A stretch of 64,000 nucleotides of DNA from Chryseotalea sanaruensis. GTDB lineage: Bacteria; Bacteroidota; Bacteroidia; Cytophagales; Cyclobacteriaceae. Each line of letters begins with the position of its first letter. Position 1 is the stretch's first letter. This document shows, one piece after another, positions 54,067 through 62,225 of the stretch. The position numbers and the translations under genes are program-made. A model generated the notes under the pieces. The model had not been told where the DNA came from. It saw only the letters and a list, made by a program, of their open reading frames with translations, and did no database searches. Location: NCBI RefSeq assembly GCF_003990915.1, contig NZ_BHXQ01000003.1, forward strand, positions 310,001 to 374,000. Reading direction: 5' to 3'.

Positions 54067-54508
54067 ACTTCAACAGTGGCACTTCTCAGCGTCAATTAAT
54101 TTTTAGTTACAACAAAGTTATCTTACTTAAAGTACTTATTCACTTCTATTCTACTAAAACAATCTTAAGCCCATGTTGGTGTTGTGTGCAGGGATTAACG
54201 CGGTAGGATCACCAACAAGTTCACTTCCTCATCCCCCTCAAGCGCAAGCGTCTCACTTGTGCGATTAATAATTAACTAAAAGCAGAACATCAGATGCTCA
54301 GAAATTTAAAAGCATACGCTTACGCTTGTGTAGGTGAATCTATCCCAATGTACAACTGCAAATCACTGAAATCTGCTTCTACTATTTTCATAATCCTATT
54401 TTCTAACTAATTTAAGAACCTGAATTATTACATGGGTACTAAAGTACGCTATGAATTTAAAATTAGTTGTACCAAAGTCTGCTTAGTAAGGAAACCAAAA
54501 ATATTACC
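54067..54508. other. Non-coding gap with two intergenic repeat elements
   Basis: At 54174-54217, TGTTGGTG and CACCAACA form perfect 8-bp arms around TTGTGTGCAGGGATTAACGC and following bases; this is the inverted counterpart of 49306-49350. At 54244-54310 lies a 67-bp segment starting GCAAGCGTCTCACTTGTGCG that recurs at 55942-56008. No gene is supported here. The frame opening at 54467 is only an upstream extension of the amylase gene. Confidence 0.7.
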
Positions 54509-55879
54509 ATGAGAGCTTTTGCCATTTGCATATTTTTACTCACACTAACCTTTGGGTGCAGTACCAAGCCAACTTCTAATATTGATAACAAACAGGATCT
54601 TGCATCTAAAGCAAGACCTTTTTCCAATAAGCTTCCCAACTCAACTATTTATGAAGTTAATATAAGGCAGTTTACAGAGGAAGGGACATTCAATGCCTTT
54701 GCTGAACACCTTCCAAGGCTTAAGGAGCTTGGCGTAGACATTTTGTGGCTCATGCCTATTCACCCCATTAGTGAGAAGAACAGGAAGGGTACTTTGGGTA
54801 GCTACTATGCTCCTAAGGACTATAAAGATGTTAATCCGGAGTTTGGCACTTTAGAGGATTTCAAGGCTTTATTGAGCAAAGCACATGAAATGGGTTTTTA
54901 TTTAATTCTTGATTGGGTGCCTAACCATACAGGTAGAGATCATCATTGGACTGAAGAGCATCCGGAATTTTATATCAGAGACGAGAAGGGCGAAATTACC
55001 TATGAGTCTATGAGCCCGGAAGATGTATGGTGGGATACAGCGCTTTTAGATCATACCAATCCAGATACCAGAAGGGCAATGATCGATGCTATGCAGTTTT
55101 GGGTAGATCTGGGAATAGATGGCTTTAGACTTGACCATGGATGTGGCGATAAGATTCCTTTGTATTTATGGGAAGAAGCCAGAGCCCAACTTGACCCGAT
55201 AAAAGAATTATTTTGGCTGGCAGAATGTGGACATGAAACTTTTATTTTAGATGGAAGTTATGCGGATCAGTTTGAGTTTCGTATGAGGGAAGTTGCAGCT
55301 GGCGAAAAACCAGGAGAAACTTTGTTCGAATGGATTGAGGAAGATATGTTTAAACATGGGCGCTCTGCGTACCGAATGACCTACACCACAAACCATGATT
55401 TGAACTCCTGGGTAGGGACAGTTTTTGAACGCTTTGGCGATAAGCATAAAGCTTTCGCAGCTTTCACTTTTACCGCTTATGGTATTCCGCTCATCCTCAG
55501 TGGTCAGGAAGTTGGTCTTTCCAAGAGACTTAAGTTTTTTGAAAAAGATCCCATCAACTGGACAGACTCATTAGGTTTACAGGCATTTTATCAATCACTT
55601 ATAAAATTGAAAAAAGACAATCCTGCAATCTGGGCTAGCGATGCAGGTGGCTTTCCTATCTCAATTGGGGATAATAAAAATGTTGTTGCTTTCATCCGGC
55701 AAGTGGAAGGTAACACCGTCATTGGCGTATTTAACTTCTCGGGAGATAGCCAATCAGTTAACATTACGAATACAGCTGCCTACGGGACTTATATTGAATT
55801 CTTTTCAAGCAAAACTTATAGTATTAATGGACAAGCCTTATCACTAAAGCCCTGGGAATATCTCGTGTTTACCAAGTAA
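54509..55879 (+). CDS. GH13 alpha-amylase-family lipoprotein
   Basis: 456 residues from MRAFAICIFLLTLTFGC (lipobox Cys17) at 54509; starting at 54467 would place a polar run before the signal. The GH13 barrel motifs are complete: DWVPNHTG (region I), GFRLDHG with nucleophile Asp209, WLAECGHE with acid/base Glu239 and TYTTNHDLNSW with Asp297. A short all-beta domain C ends LKPWEYLVFTK. It would cleave alpha-glucans or maltodextrins at the cell envelope. No SusCD or transporter is adjacent, so it is not part of a starch-utilisation locus here. Intergenic repeats flank it on both sides. Confidence 0.93.
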   Translation: MRAFAICIFLLTLTFGCSTKPTSNIDNKQDLASKARPFSNKLPNSTIYEVNIRQFTEEGTFNAFAEHLPRLKELGVDILWLMPIHPISEKNRKGTLGSYYAPKDYKDVNPEFGTLEDFKALLSKAHEMGFYLILDWVPNHTGRDHHWTEEHPEFYIRDEKGEITYESMSPEDVWWDTALLDHTNPDTRRAMIDAMQFWVDLGIDGFRLDHGCGDKIPLYLWEEARAQLDPIKELFWLAECGHETFILDGSYADQFEFRMREVAAGEKPGETLFEWIEEDMFKHGRSAYRMTYTTNHDLNSWVGTVFERFGDKHKAFAAFTFTAYGIPLILSGQEVGLSKRLKFFEKDPINWTDSLGLQAFYQSLIKLKKDNPAIWASDAGGFPISIGDNKNVVAFIRQVEGNTVIGVFNFSGDSQSVNITNTAAYGTYIEFFSSKTYSINGQALSLKPWEYLVFTK

Positions 55880-55941
55880 AACGTGCTACACTATAAGCAT
55901 ACACAAACCAAACATGCTGGTGAGCCATGCAGCCCTTAGGT

Positions 55942-56008
55942 GCAAGCGTCTCACTTGCGCAATTATCAATTAACTAAAAACACATTATCAGACACTCAGA
56001 AATAAAAA
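55942..56008. repeat. Second copy of the 67-bp GCAAGCGTCTCACTTG repeat
   Basis: It aligns without gaps to 54244-54310, with about a dozen mismatches. Both copies begin with a small hairpin, GCAAG-CGTCTCA-CTTG(T/C)GC, and include ATTAACTAAAA and CTCAGAAAT. The two copies bracket the amylase gene in direct orientation. Confidence 0.8.
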
Positions 56009-56036
56009 AGCGCAAGCAAAACGTTTGCGCTTTTTT
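56004..56036. terminator. Bidirectional terminator between amylase and ABC permease genes
   Basis: AAAAAAGCGCAA (56004-56015) pairs perfectly with TTGCGCTTTTTT (56025-56036) around a 9-base loop, so both strands end in a T run. It serves the convergent amylase (plus) and ABC permease (minus) genes. Confidence 0.9.
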
Positions 56037-56064
56037 AAAATAGTATGCACGTTTACAAATCTTA

Positions 56065-58431
56065 TTATTCGCTTCTAAGAGAATCTGTAGGATTACTAAT
56101 GGCTGCGCGTAATGCCTGTGTGCTGACTATTAATAGTGCAAGTATTAGCGAAATACCTCCTGCCGCTAGTAATATCCAGCCAGAAATACCCACGCGATAC
56201 GGATAGCGTTCTAAAAAATTTGTTAATACCCACCATCCTATCGGTGAAGCAATAAGAAATGCGACAAATATTAGTTTAGAAAAATCGCTGGTTATTAAAA
56301 TCACAATACTACTAACTGTTGCACCTAATACTTTGCGGATACCAATTTCCTTAGTCCTTTGCTCAGCAGTAAAAGCTGCTAGTCCTAGTAATCCAAAACA
56401 AGTAATGGCAATAGCCAAGGCGGCAAAAATAAAAGAGAGCTTGCTTACTAAATTAATAGATGAAAACTTTGCTTGAAAATCACTATCTGCAAAGCGAAAA
56501 GCAAATGGGTAAGCGGGATTTAGTTTTTTAAATACCTGTTCCACTTGATCAATTGATGCTTGCAAATTTTCGGTTGGGTTCAGTCGGACAGTAATCGTAC
56601 TTGACCAACTAGGGTCGAAGATCATGACTAAAGGTTCTACAGGTTGATATGGAGAGTCCATCACAACATTAGCAGTTACACCTATAATCTCATGTGGATC
56701 CTTATTGTAAATTATTTTTTGACCTATTGGATCTTTCATTCCCATAAAATCAGCAGCTGCCTGATTAATGATTACTGACATAGAATCGCTTGGAAAATCA
56801 CGCGAGAAATCGCGACCCTCAACCATTTTAACACCCATCGTTTTTATGTAATCGTATTCAGTAGCGATAGTCGAAAAAGATACGCGCTCTTCCGTATTCA
56901 TCCCCTCCCACTTCACTTCGTTACTGGAAAAAATAGATGTAATAGGGCTGTTACTTTTACAAACTGATTTTACTGCACCTGTATTTACTAACGCGTCTCG
57001 AACGGTTTGAAAATTTCTTTCCAATTCGTTGTTTGTCCAAATCTGCATCAGGTTTTCACGATCATAGCCCATATCTCTATCTTTAACATGCATGATCTGC
57101 TGATAGATGGTTAGTGTGCCAATGATAAGAAAAATAGAAAAACCAAACTGAAGTGTTACCAATACTTTACGTGGTGTACTTGCACCTTTACCCACATTTA
57201 CCTTTCCTTTTAAAACTTTTACAGGCTTAAAGGATGATAAATAAAAAGCTGGATAACTGCCGGCAATAACACCAGTAACAAAAATGATAGCCAAACCAAT
57301 TAACCACAGCATTGGGTTACTGTAATTAATCACAATAGTTTTATTCACTAAAGTATTATAAAACGGCAAAGTAATTTCTACCAGCACAATAGCTAACAGA
57401 AAAGAGATAAATGTAATAGCAAGGGACTCTCCCAAAAACTGAAATATTAATTGCTTTCTTCTAGAACCTACACTTTTTCGAATGCCCACTTCACGTGCTC
57501 TGTTTTCACTGCGCGCTGTGGCCAAATTCATAAAATTTATACAGGCGATGATCATCACAAAAATAGCGATGATAGTAAAGAGCTGAACATACTCTATCAT
57601 TCCTCCAGTATTTTTTCCATTTTCGAATTTAGAGTATAACCGCCATTTGCTCATGGGGTGAAGAAAGAGTTGTGCGGTCGGTGCCTTTGGATTACTGTCT
57701 TTTATAATGTCCTTTATGCTATTTGTAACACTTGCCTGTGTTGCGTTCGGTTGAAGCTGCACATACATTTGAAAAGAATTGTTATCCCAGTTATTCACAC
57801 TATTGCGCACCCAACCTTGGGTCGCTTTATAGTAAGCAAAGGGCAGTACATAATCAAAGCTGAAAAATGATTGCGCAGGCAAATCTTTTATAACACCTGT
57901 CACTTTTAATTCTTGTCCGTTATCAACTTGTACTAATTGATTCAAGGGCTCACTATCCCCAAAAAGTGCTTTAGCGGTAGACACTGTAATCACAATGGAG
58001 TTTGGATCCTTCAACGCTGAAGCGGGATCACCTTTTATCATGTCGTAGCTAAACATGTTAAAAAAATCCTCTGTAGCACTAAGACCAAATTTAGTTAAAC
58101 TCTTTTCATCTACTTGCAACGTATTACCTTCCCCCCAGTTAGTCATCACCAAGTATTTCACTTCGTTCGTTTTGTTGAGCAAGGTTTCTCTAAGCGGATA
58201 CGGCATGGATGTACCAGTACCAATACCTTGAGCCCACTGCTGACTTTGGTATAGTTTGTAAATGCTGTGGTAATTCTTATGAAAGCGATCATACGAATAT
58301 TCATCGGCCACCCAAAGCAGTATTAAAATACTGGAAGCAATACCAATGGCTAAACCGCCAATGTTTATAAAAGAATAAGAAGGATTCTTAATAAGACTTC
58401 TTATGGCTATTTTAAAATAGTTTATTAACAT
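56065..58431 (-). CDS. FtsX/MacB-type ABC transporter permease
   Basis: The 788-residue protein begins MLINYFKIAIRSLIKNPSYS, the usual opening of Bacteroidota FtsX-like permeases. It has two repeats of one helix, a MacB periplasmic core domain and three helices. The first helix is residues about 19-41, middle helices carry LFTIIAIFVMIIACINFMNL, then ARSENRAREVGIRKSVGSRR, the coupling motif for the ATPase; the C-terminal repeat has EQRTKEIGIRKVLGATVSSI. No ATP-binding subunit is encoded nearby, so it must use one from elsewhere. Substrates of these transporters are mostly unknown (export or lipoprotein/peptide handling). A homologue lies directly upstream. Confidence 0.93.
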   Translation of the reverse strand: MLINYFKIAIRSLIKNPSYSFINIGGLAIGIASSILILLWVADEYSYDRFHKNYHSIYKLYQSQQWAQGIGTGTSMPYPLRETLLNKTNEVKYLVMTNWGEGNTLQVDEKSLTKFGLSATEDFFNMFSYDMIKGDPASALKDPNSIVITVSTAKALFGDSEPLNQLVQVDNGQELKVTGVIKDLPAQSFFSFDYVLPFAYYKATQGWVRNSVNNWDNNSFQMYVQLQPNATQASVTNSIKDIIKDSNPKAPTAQLFLHPMSKWRLYSKFENGKNTGGMIEYVQLFTIIAIFVMIIACINFMNLATARSENRAREVGIRKSVGSRRKQLIFQFLGESLAITFISFLLAIVLVEITLPFYNTLVNKTIVINYSNPMLWLIGLAIIFVTGVIAGSYPAFYLSSFKPVKVLKGKVNVGKGASTPRKVLVTLQFGFSIFLIIGTLTIYQQIMHVKDRDMGYDRENLMQIWTNNELERNFQTVRDALVNTGAVKSVCKSNSPITSIFSSNEVKWEGMNTEERVSFSTIATEYDYIKTMGVKMVEGRDFSRDFPSDSMSVIINQAAADFMGMKDPIGQKIIYNKDPHEIIGVTANVVMDSPYQPVEPLVMIFDPSWSSTITVRLNPTENLQASIDQVEQVFKKLNPAYPFAFRFADSDFQAKFSSINLVSKLSFIFAALAIAITCFGLLGLAAFTAEQRTKEIGIRKVLGATVSSIVILITSDFSKLIFVAFLIASPIGWWVLTNFLERYPYRVGISGWILLAAGGISLILALLIVSTQALRAAISNPTDSLRSE

Positions 58432-58454
58432 GATGCTTTGCTTAATAATATCAA

Positions 58455-58518
58455 ATACTTTAACACCTTAACACTTTAACACCTTAACACTTTAACACTT
58501 TAACACTTTAACACTTTT
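58455..58518. repeat. Eight tandem copies of an 8-bp unit, ACAC(T/C)TTA
   Basis: Units read ATACTTTA, ACACCTTA, ACACTTTA, ACACCTTA, then three ACACTTTA and a final ACACTTTT that runs into the stop codon of the upstream minus-strand permease gene (58517-58519). The unit, number of copies and position at the 3' end of a minus-strand gene all match 32801-32864. Confidence 0.88.
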
Positions 58519-60964
58519 ACTCATTTCTCAAAGAATTGACAGGGTTATTAACGGCTGCCTTTAAAGATTCAAAACCTACGGCAAACAAAGCAATTAAGAA
58601 TGAAAGCATACCCGCTGCAATAAAAATCCATGCACTCATTTCCATCCTAAACGAAAAAGTCTTTAACCATTCACTCATAAAATAATAGCTGATAGGCACA
58701 GCAATAAAAAAAGCAATGGCCACCAATTTTAAAAAATCAGTAGAGAGCATACTTACAATACTTGAAATAGACGCCCCCATTACTTTGCGAATACCAATCT
58801 CTTTAGTCTTTCTTTCCGCTACATAAATAGATAGTCCATACAGACCTAAACACGAAATAATAATGGCAATAGAGGTGAAAGAGGTTATCATCATGGCCAT
58901 GCGATTCTCAGCTTCGTATTGCTGCTTTATTTGTTCGCTCAATAACATACTTTCAAAAGGAGTATTAGGGTTTAAGTCAGCCCATACTTCCTGCGTTTCC
59001 TCAATAAAGGACTCATAGTTACCCGCTGGAATACTGGCCGTAACAAAAACATACTCACTACGTGAAGCAGGTAGTTGAAAAATTAAAGGCTCTATTTTCC
59101 TATGCAGAGACATTTGATGGAAATCTTCTACCACACCTACAATTTCATGTGATTTAATTTGTCCACGCCATTCTGTAAATATTGTTGCGCCAATGGCTTC
59201 CTCTAAAGCGATACCTAACTGCTTCAAGCTTTCTCTATTAACTAATACATTTACTTTTGAAGCATTCAATTGTGCAGAATCGCTGCTGTAAATAAATTCG
59301 CGCCCTGCTACTAATTTGATTCCTAATGTTTTAAAATAGTTTTCGTCATTAAATACAACAAAATGGTGAACAGCTTCCTGCATCGAGCTTCCCTTTTTGT
59401 ACACCGAGAAATCTCGAAGGAGTGGGGTTGCGGGTAAACTTGTAGAAGCAGAAATACCCGATACGCCACTTAAATTTTGAAGTGAATTTTTTAAGTTATC
59501 GTACGAATCTCGGGCTTCAATAGTACGCAGTGGAATAATAACACTGTAGTCAGGATTAAATCCAAGTGATTGAGATTGAATAAATCTCATCTGTGAATAG
59601 ATAATAGTCAGTGCAGAGATGAGTGTTATTGATATTACAAATTGCACTACTACTAAGCCTTTGCGTAACCAATTACTTCCGCCCCCACTGAGACGCTTAT
59701 TCTTTAAAACAACAGCTGGTTGAAACGAGGATAGATAGAAAGCAGGGTAGCTACCAGCACCAATCCCAGTAACCAATGCTATTACAAAAAGTGAACCTAC
59801 AAGAAATAGTAAATTAATACCTGTTAAACTAAGTTCCTTTTGAGTAACGTAATTAAAAAATGGTAATAAAAGCTGAACCAAGATAACAGCTAATAAAGTT
59901 GCCATAAGCACAAGAAGAATAGACTCACCCAAAAACTGGTAAACTAAACTAGCGCGAGTGGCTCCCATTGTTTTTCGCACACCAACCTCACCCGCGCGCT
60001 GGCTAGCTTTAGCAGTAGTAAGATTCATAAAGTTGATGCACGCAATAAGTAAGATAAAAATTCCAATAGAAGAAAGAATGTACAAATAAGTAATGTTTCC
60101 TTTTTCGCCCAAATCCCCTTGATATTGAGAGGAATGTAAATGAATATCTGTGAGCGCTTGTAGATGAAGCGTTTTGTCCATACCCATTTCACGTAATTCT
60201 TTACCACCATTTTTTTCTAATAGGGCAGCTAATTTACTTTCTGTTTCAGTTACTGAGGCATTTTCTTTTAGCAATACATATGACTGAATAAAATTCTGTC
60301 CCGCCCATGTGTTAATACTACCAATCCATTGGCCCCAGCCCTTACTATTCATGCTCATATAAAAGTCTGCATCAACATGCGACTTTTGCATCAGGGGTTG
60401 TAGCACACCACTCACACGAAATGTGTCTACAGAACCTCCACTGGTAATCACGAGCAATTCATCAAGCGCTTGTTGATCACCAAAAATTTTTGCCGCAACA
60501 GAGGCACTTAGCACAACAGATGATGCAGTGCGAAGGGCTGTTGATGAACTCCCTTCTTTAAAATCATAATCAAAAACCTCGAAGAAAGTAGAATCTACTA
60601 AATAGCCTTTGCGTTCATAAAAGGATTTCTCTTTGTATTGGATAAAATGTTGCTCAACTTCTGGAGGACTCACAACGCGTGTTGCCTGCTCCACTTCCGG
60701 CAGGTTAGCACGAACAGCCATTGCAATCGGTGGTGAAGTTCGCGGATTATGCATATCACCATCACTAGTTTTAAAAGTACTTGTTATCCGATAAATCTGA
60801 TCTGCCTTTGCAAAATGCTCTTCGTAACTAAACTCGTCTTTGATGTAAAGTGATAGTAAGGTGCAGCAAGCAATACCAACAGCCAATCCTGCTATGTTGA
60901 TAAGGGAGAAAACTTTGTGTTTAAGAAGATTGCGTACCGCGATGGATATATAATTTTTGAACAT
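58517..60964 (-). CDS. FtsX/MacB-type ABC transporter permease
   Basis: The 815-residue protein is homologous to the next gene downstream. It opens MFKNYISIAVRNLLKHKVFS and has the duplicated plan of helix, MacB core domain, three helices. Coupling motifs are KASQRAGEVGVRKTMGATRA in the middle and AERKTKEIGIRKVMGASISS near the C-terminus, and it ends AAVNNPVNSLRNE, close to the SNPTDSLRSE end of its neighbour. The pair is probably one transporter or two paralogous ones from tandem duplication, though similarity in the core domains is moderate. The ATPase partner is missing locally. An inverted repeat lies upstream at 61066-61091. Confidence 0.93.
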   Translation of the reverse strand: MFKNYISIAVRNLLKHKVFSLINIAGLAVGIACCTLLSLYIKDEFSYEEHFAKADQIYRITSTFKTSDGDMHNPRTSPPIAMAVRANLPEVEQATRVVSPPEVEQHFIQYKEKSFYERKGYLVDSTFFEVFDYDFKEGSSSTALRTASSVVLSASVAAKIFGDQQALDELLVITSGGSVDTFRVSGVLQPLMQKSHVDADFYMSMNSKGWGQWIGSINTWAGQNFIQSYVLLKENASVTETESKLAALLEKNGGKELREMGMDKTLHLQALTDIHLHSSQYQGDLGEKGNITYLYILSSIGIFILLIACINFMNLTTAKASQRAGEVGVRKTMGATRASLVYQFLGESILLVLMATLLAVILVQLLLPFFNYVTQKELSLTGINLLFLVGSLFVIALVTGIGAGSYPAFYLSSFQPAVVLKNKRLSGGGSNWLRKGLVVVQFVISITLISALTIIYSQMRFIQSQSLGFNPDYSVIIPLRTIEARDSYDNLKNSLQNLSGVSGISASTSLPATPLLRDFSVYKKGSSMQEAVHHFVVFNDENYFKTLGIKLVAGREFIYSSDSAQLNASKVNVLVNRESLKQLGIALEEAIGATIFTEWRGQIKSHEIVGVVEDFHQMSLHRKIEPLIFQLPASRSEYVFVTASIPAGNYESFIEETQEVWADLNPNTPFESMLLSEQIKQQYEAENRMAMMITSFTSIAIIISCLGLYGLSIYVAERKTKEIGIRKVMGASISSIVSMLSTDFLKLVAIAFFIAVPISYYFMSEWLKTFSFRMEMSAWIFIAAGMLSFLIALFAVGFESLKAAVNNPVNSLRNE

Positions 60965-61065
60965 AGTCTCGGCTTTGAAATTAGGTGTATACCAACATCA
61001 ATGCCACATCAAAAAGTGCTTATTTAATAAGCAAAGTAAGTTTTGATATAATTTTAAAATACAAA

Positions 61066-61091
61066 ACCGAACGTGAGCGTCCGCATTCGGT
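61066..61091. promoter_or_regulatory. ACCGAA-N14-TTCGGT inverted repeat upstream of the ABC permeases
   Basis: Six-base perfect arms (61066-61071 and 61086-61091) flank GC-rich CGTGAGCGTCCGCA, about 100 bases before the permease start on the minus strand and about 60 bases after the potassium-channel stop. It could be an operator for the permease genes or a terminator for the channel gene. The tail is not T-rich, so an operator is slightly favoured. Confidence 0.35.
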
Positions 61092-61151
61092 CGGTTTAAA
61101 CGCAGAGAACAATGCACGCATATTGTCAATTGTAAAGGTCCGTTGGATCAC

Positions 61152-61943
61152 TCATAGGTCTTTACCGCAGTGTGGACAACGTTTTTCTTTGTTTGTTCTA
61201 TGGCTATTCAAATGATCTGAAATACCAGCAGACAAAATACCGGCTGGCAGTGCATACATACCCACTCCGATAATGGCGATAATACCAGCTAAAAATTTAC
61301 CTAAGGCAGTAATGGGCACCATATCTCCATAACCAACCGTTGTAAGTGTTGCAATCCCCCACCACATCGTGGCTGGAATGCTGGAGAATACTTCTGGTTG
61401 TGCCGGACCTTCAACATAAAACATTACCGTAGCAATGATAACCAACAGAAAAAAAATAAACATGATCACAACCATCAACTGCTCACGCCTGTCTTTTATT
61501 ACGGCAAAAATTAAATTCAAGGCTGACAGGTAGCGTGCAATTTTTAACATGCGCAGTAACCTAAATAACCTGAATATTCTCAACCACCTTAAGTCAATCG
61601 GTAAAAAATTAAGGTAAAAAGGAAGTATCGAGAATAAGTCGATTAAACCCGATCGAGACATAATGTATCGAAACCTTCCCTTCATAGGATTTTTATAACG
61701 AAGCATTTCAGTAATAGTCCAGATGCGCAACACATACTCAATCGAAAAGATCACGACTGAAAATATTTCGAAATTATCAAAGAAACGTTGGTACCGTTCG
61801 TAGAACCGGGGAACTGTTTCTAATTGAATGGCGGCAATGTTGCAGATGATCAATCCAATAAAAAAATACTCAATTATCCTGGCACTGCGCAAGCCAGATA
61901 CCGCAGGCTCCAGTTGTTCAAAAACTCTTTTCCGAAAGGACAT
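61152..61943 (-). CDS. Six-helix voltage-gated-type potassium channel
   Basis: The 263-residue protein has the Kv layout: helices S1-S3 between residues 23 and 115, an arginine-rich S4 (LRWLRIFRLFRLLRMLKIAR, about 118-137), S5 at 155-177, a pore helix and filter TTVGYGD (201-207) and S6 at 214-240. The protein ends NKEKRCPHCGKDL, giving a CxxC pair in a short cytosolic tail of about 20 residues, where larger homologues carry RCK or cyclic-nucleotide domains. It would be a K-selective, voltage-sensitive pore in the inner membrane. It is a stand-alone minus-strand gene. Confidence 0.95.
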   Translation of the reverse strand: MSFRKRVFEQLEPAVSGLRSARIIEYFFIGLIICNIAAIQLETVPRFYERYQRFFDNFEIFSVVIFSIEYVLRIWTITEMLRYKNPMKGRFRYIMSRSGLIDLFSILPFYLNFLPIDLRWLRIFRLFRLLRMLKIARYLSALNLIFAVIKDRREQLMVVIMFIFFLLVIIATVMFYVEGPAQPEVFSSIPATMWWGIATLTTVGYGDMVPITALGKFLAGIIAIIGVGMYALPAGILSAGISDHLNSHRTNKEKRCPHCGKDL

Positions 61944-62068
61944 AGGTTAAATCAGGTAAACAACAAATACGTTGATTAAAGTCTAAATATAGCCTCTTTT
62001 CTTTCAAAAAAAGCATTTAAGCCCATTTCAGAAGACCCTTTGAGAGTAGGTCAAATAAAAAATCGAAT

Positions 62069-62076
62069 TAACTTTG
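62069..62076 (+). promoter_or_regulatory. Bacteroidota -7 promoter element TAACTTTG upstream of ffh
   Basis: TAACTTTG matches TAnnTTTG and is followed by CACC, a common transcript start context. It implies an untranslated leader of about 145 bases before ffh. A TTTG at 62038-62041 lies slightly too far upstream for an ideal -33 box. The leader contains no other clear structure. Confidence 0.55.
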
Positions 62077-62225
62077 CACCCTGTTTGTTAAAACCCAGTG
62101 GCAAAATCCATGTCGGTAAGTTAAGCTTCCATACTAATCCTCTTCTAAAAGCAGGGCCAAGAAAGGGCTAAACTAAATGACATTGTATTGCTAACTGACA
62201 GTATCTACTTCTAAAAATTCCGCAC

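Noticed and set aside
54174..54217. Intrinsic terminator of ktrBA
   Set aside because: The 8-bp arms enclose a 28-base loop and no T run follows, so it fits the interspersed repeat family better than a terminator.
43130..56010. Classical integron attC array
   Set aside because: The hairpins share themes but do not carry consistent RYYYAAC and GTTRRRY core pairs, and no IntI-type integrase is encoded in the window; kept only as an open comparison.
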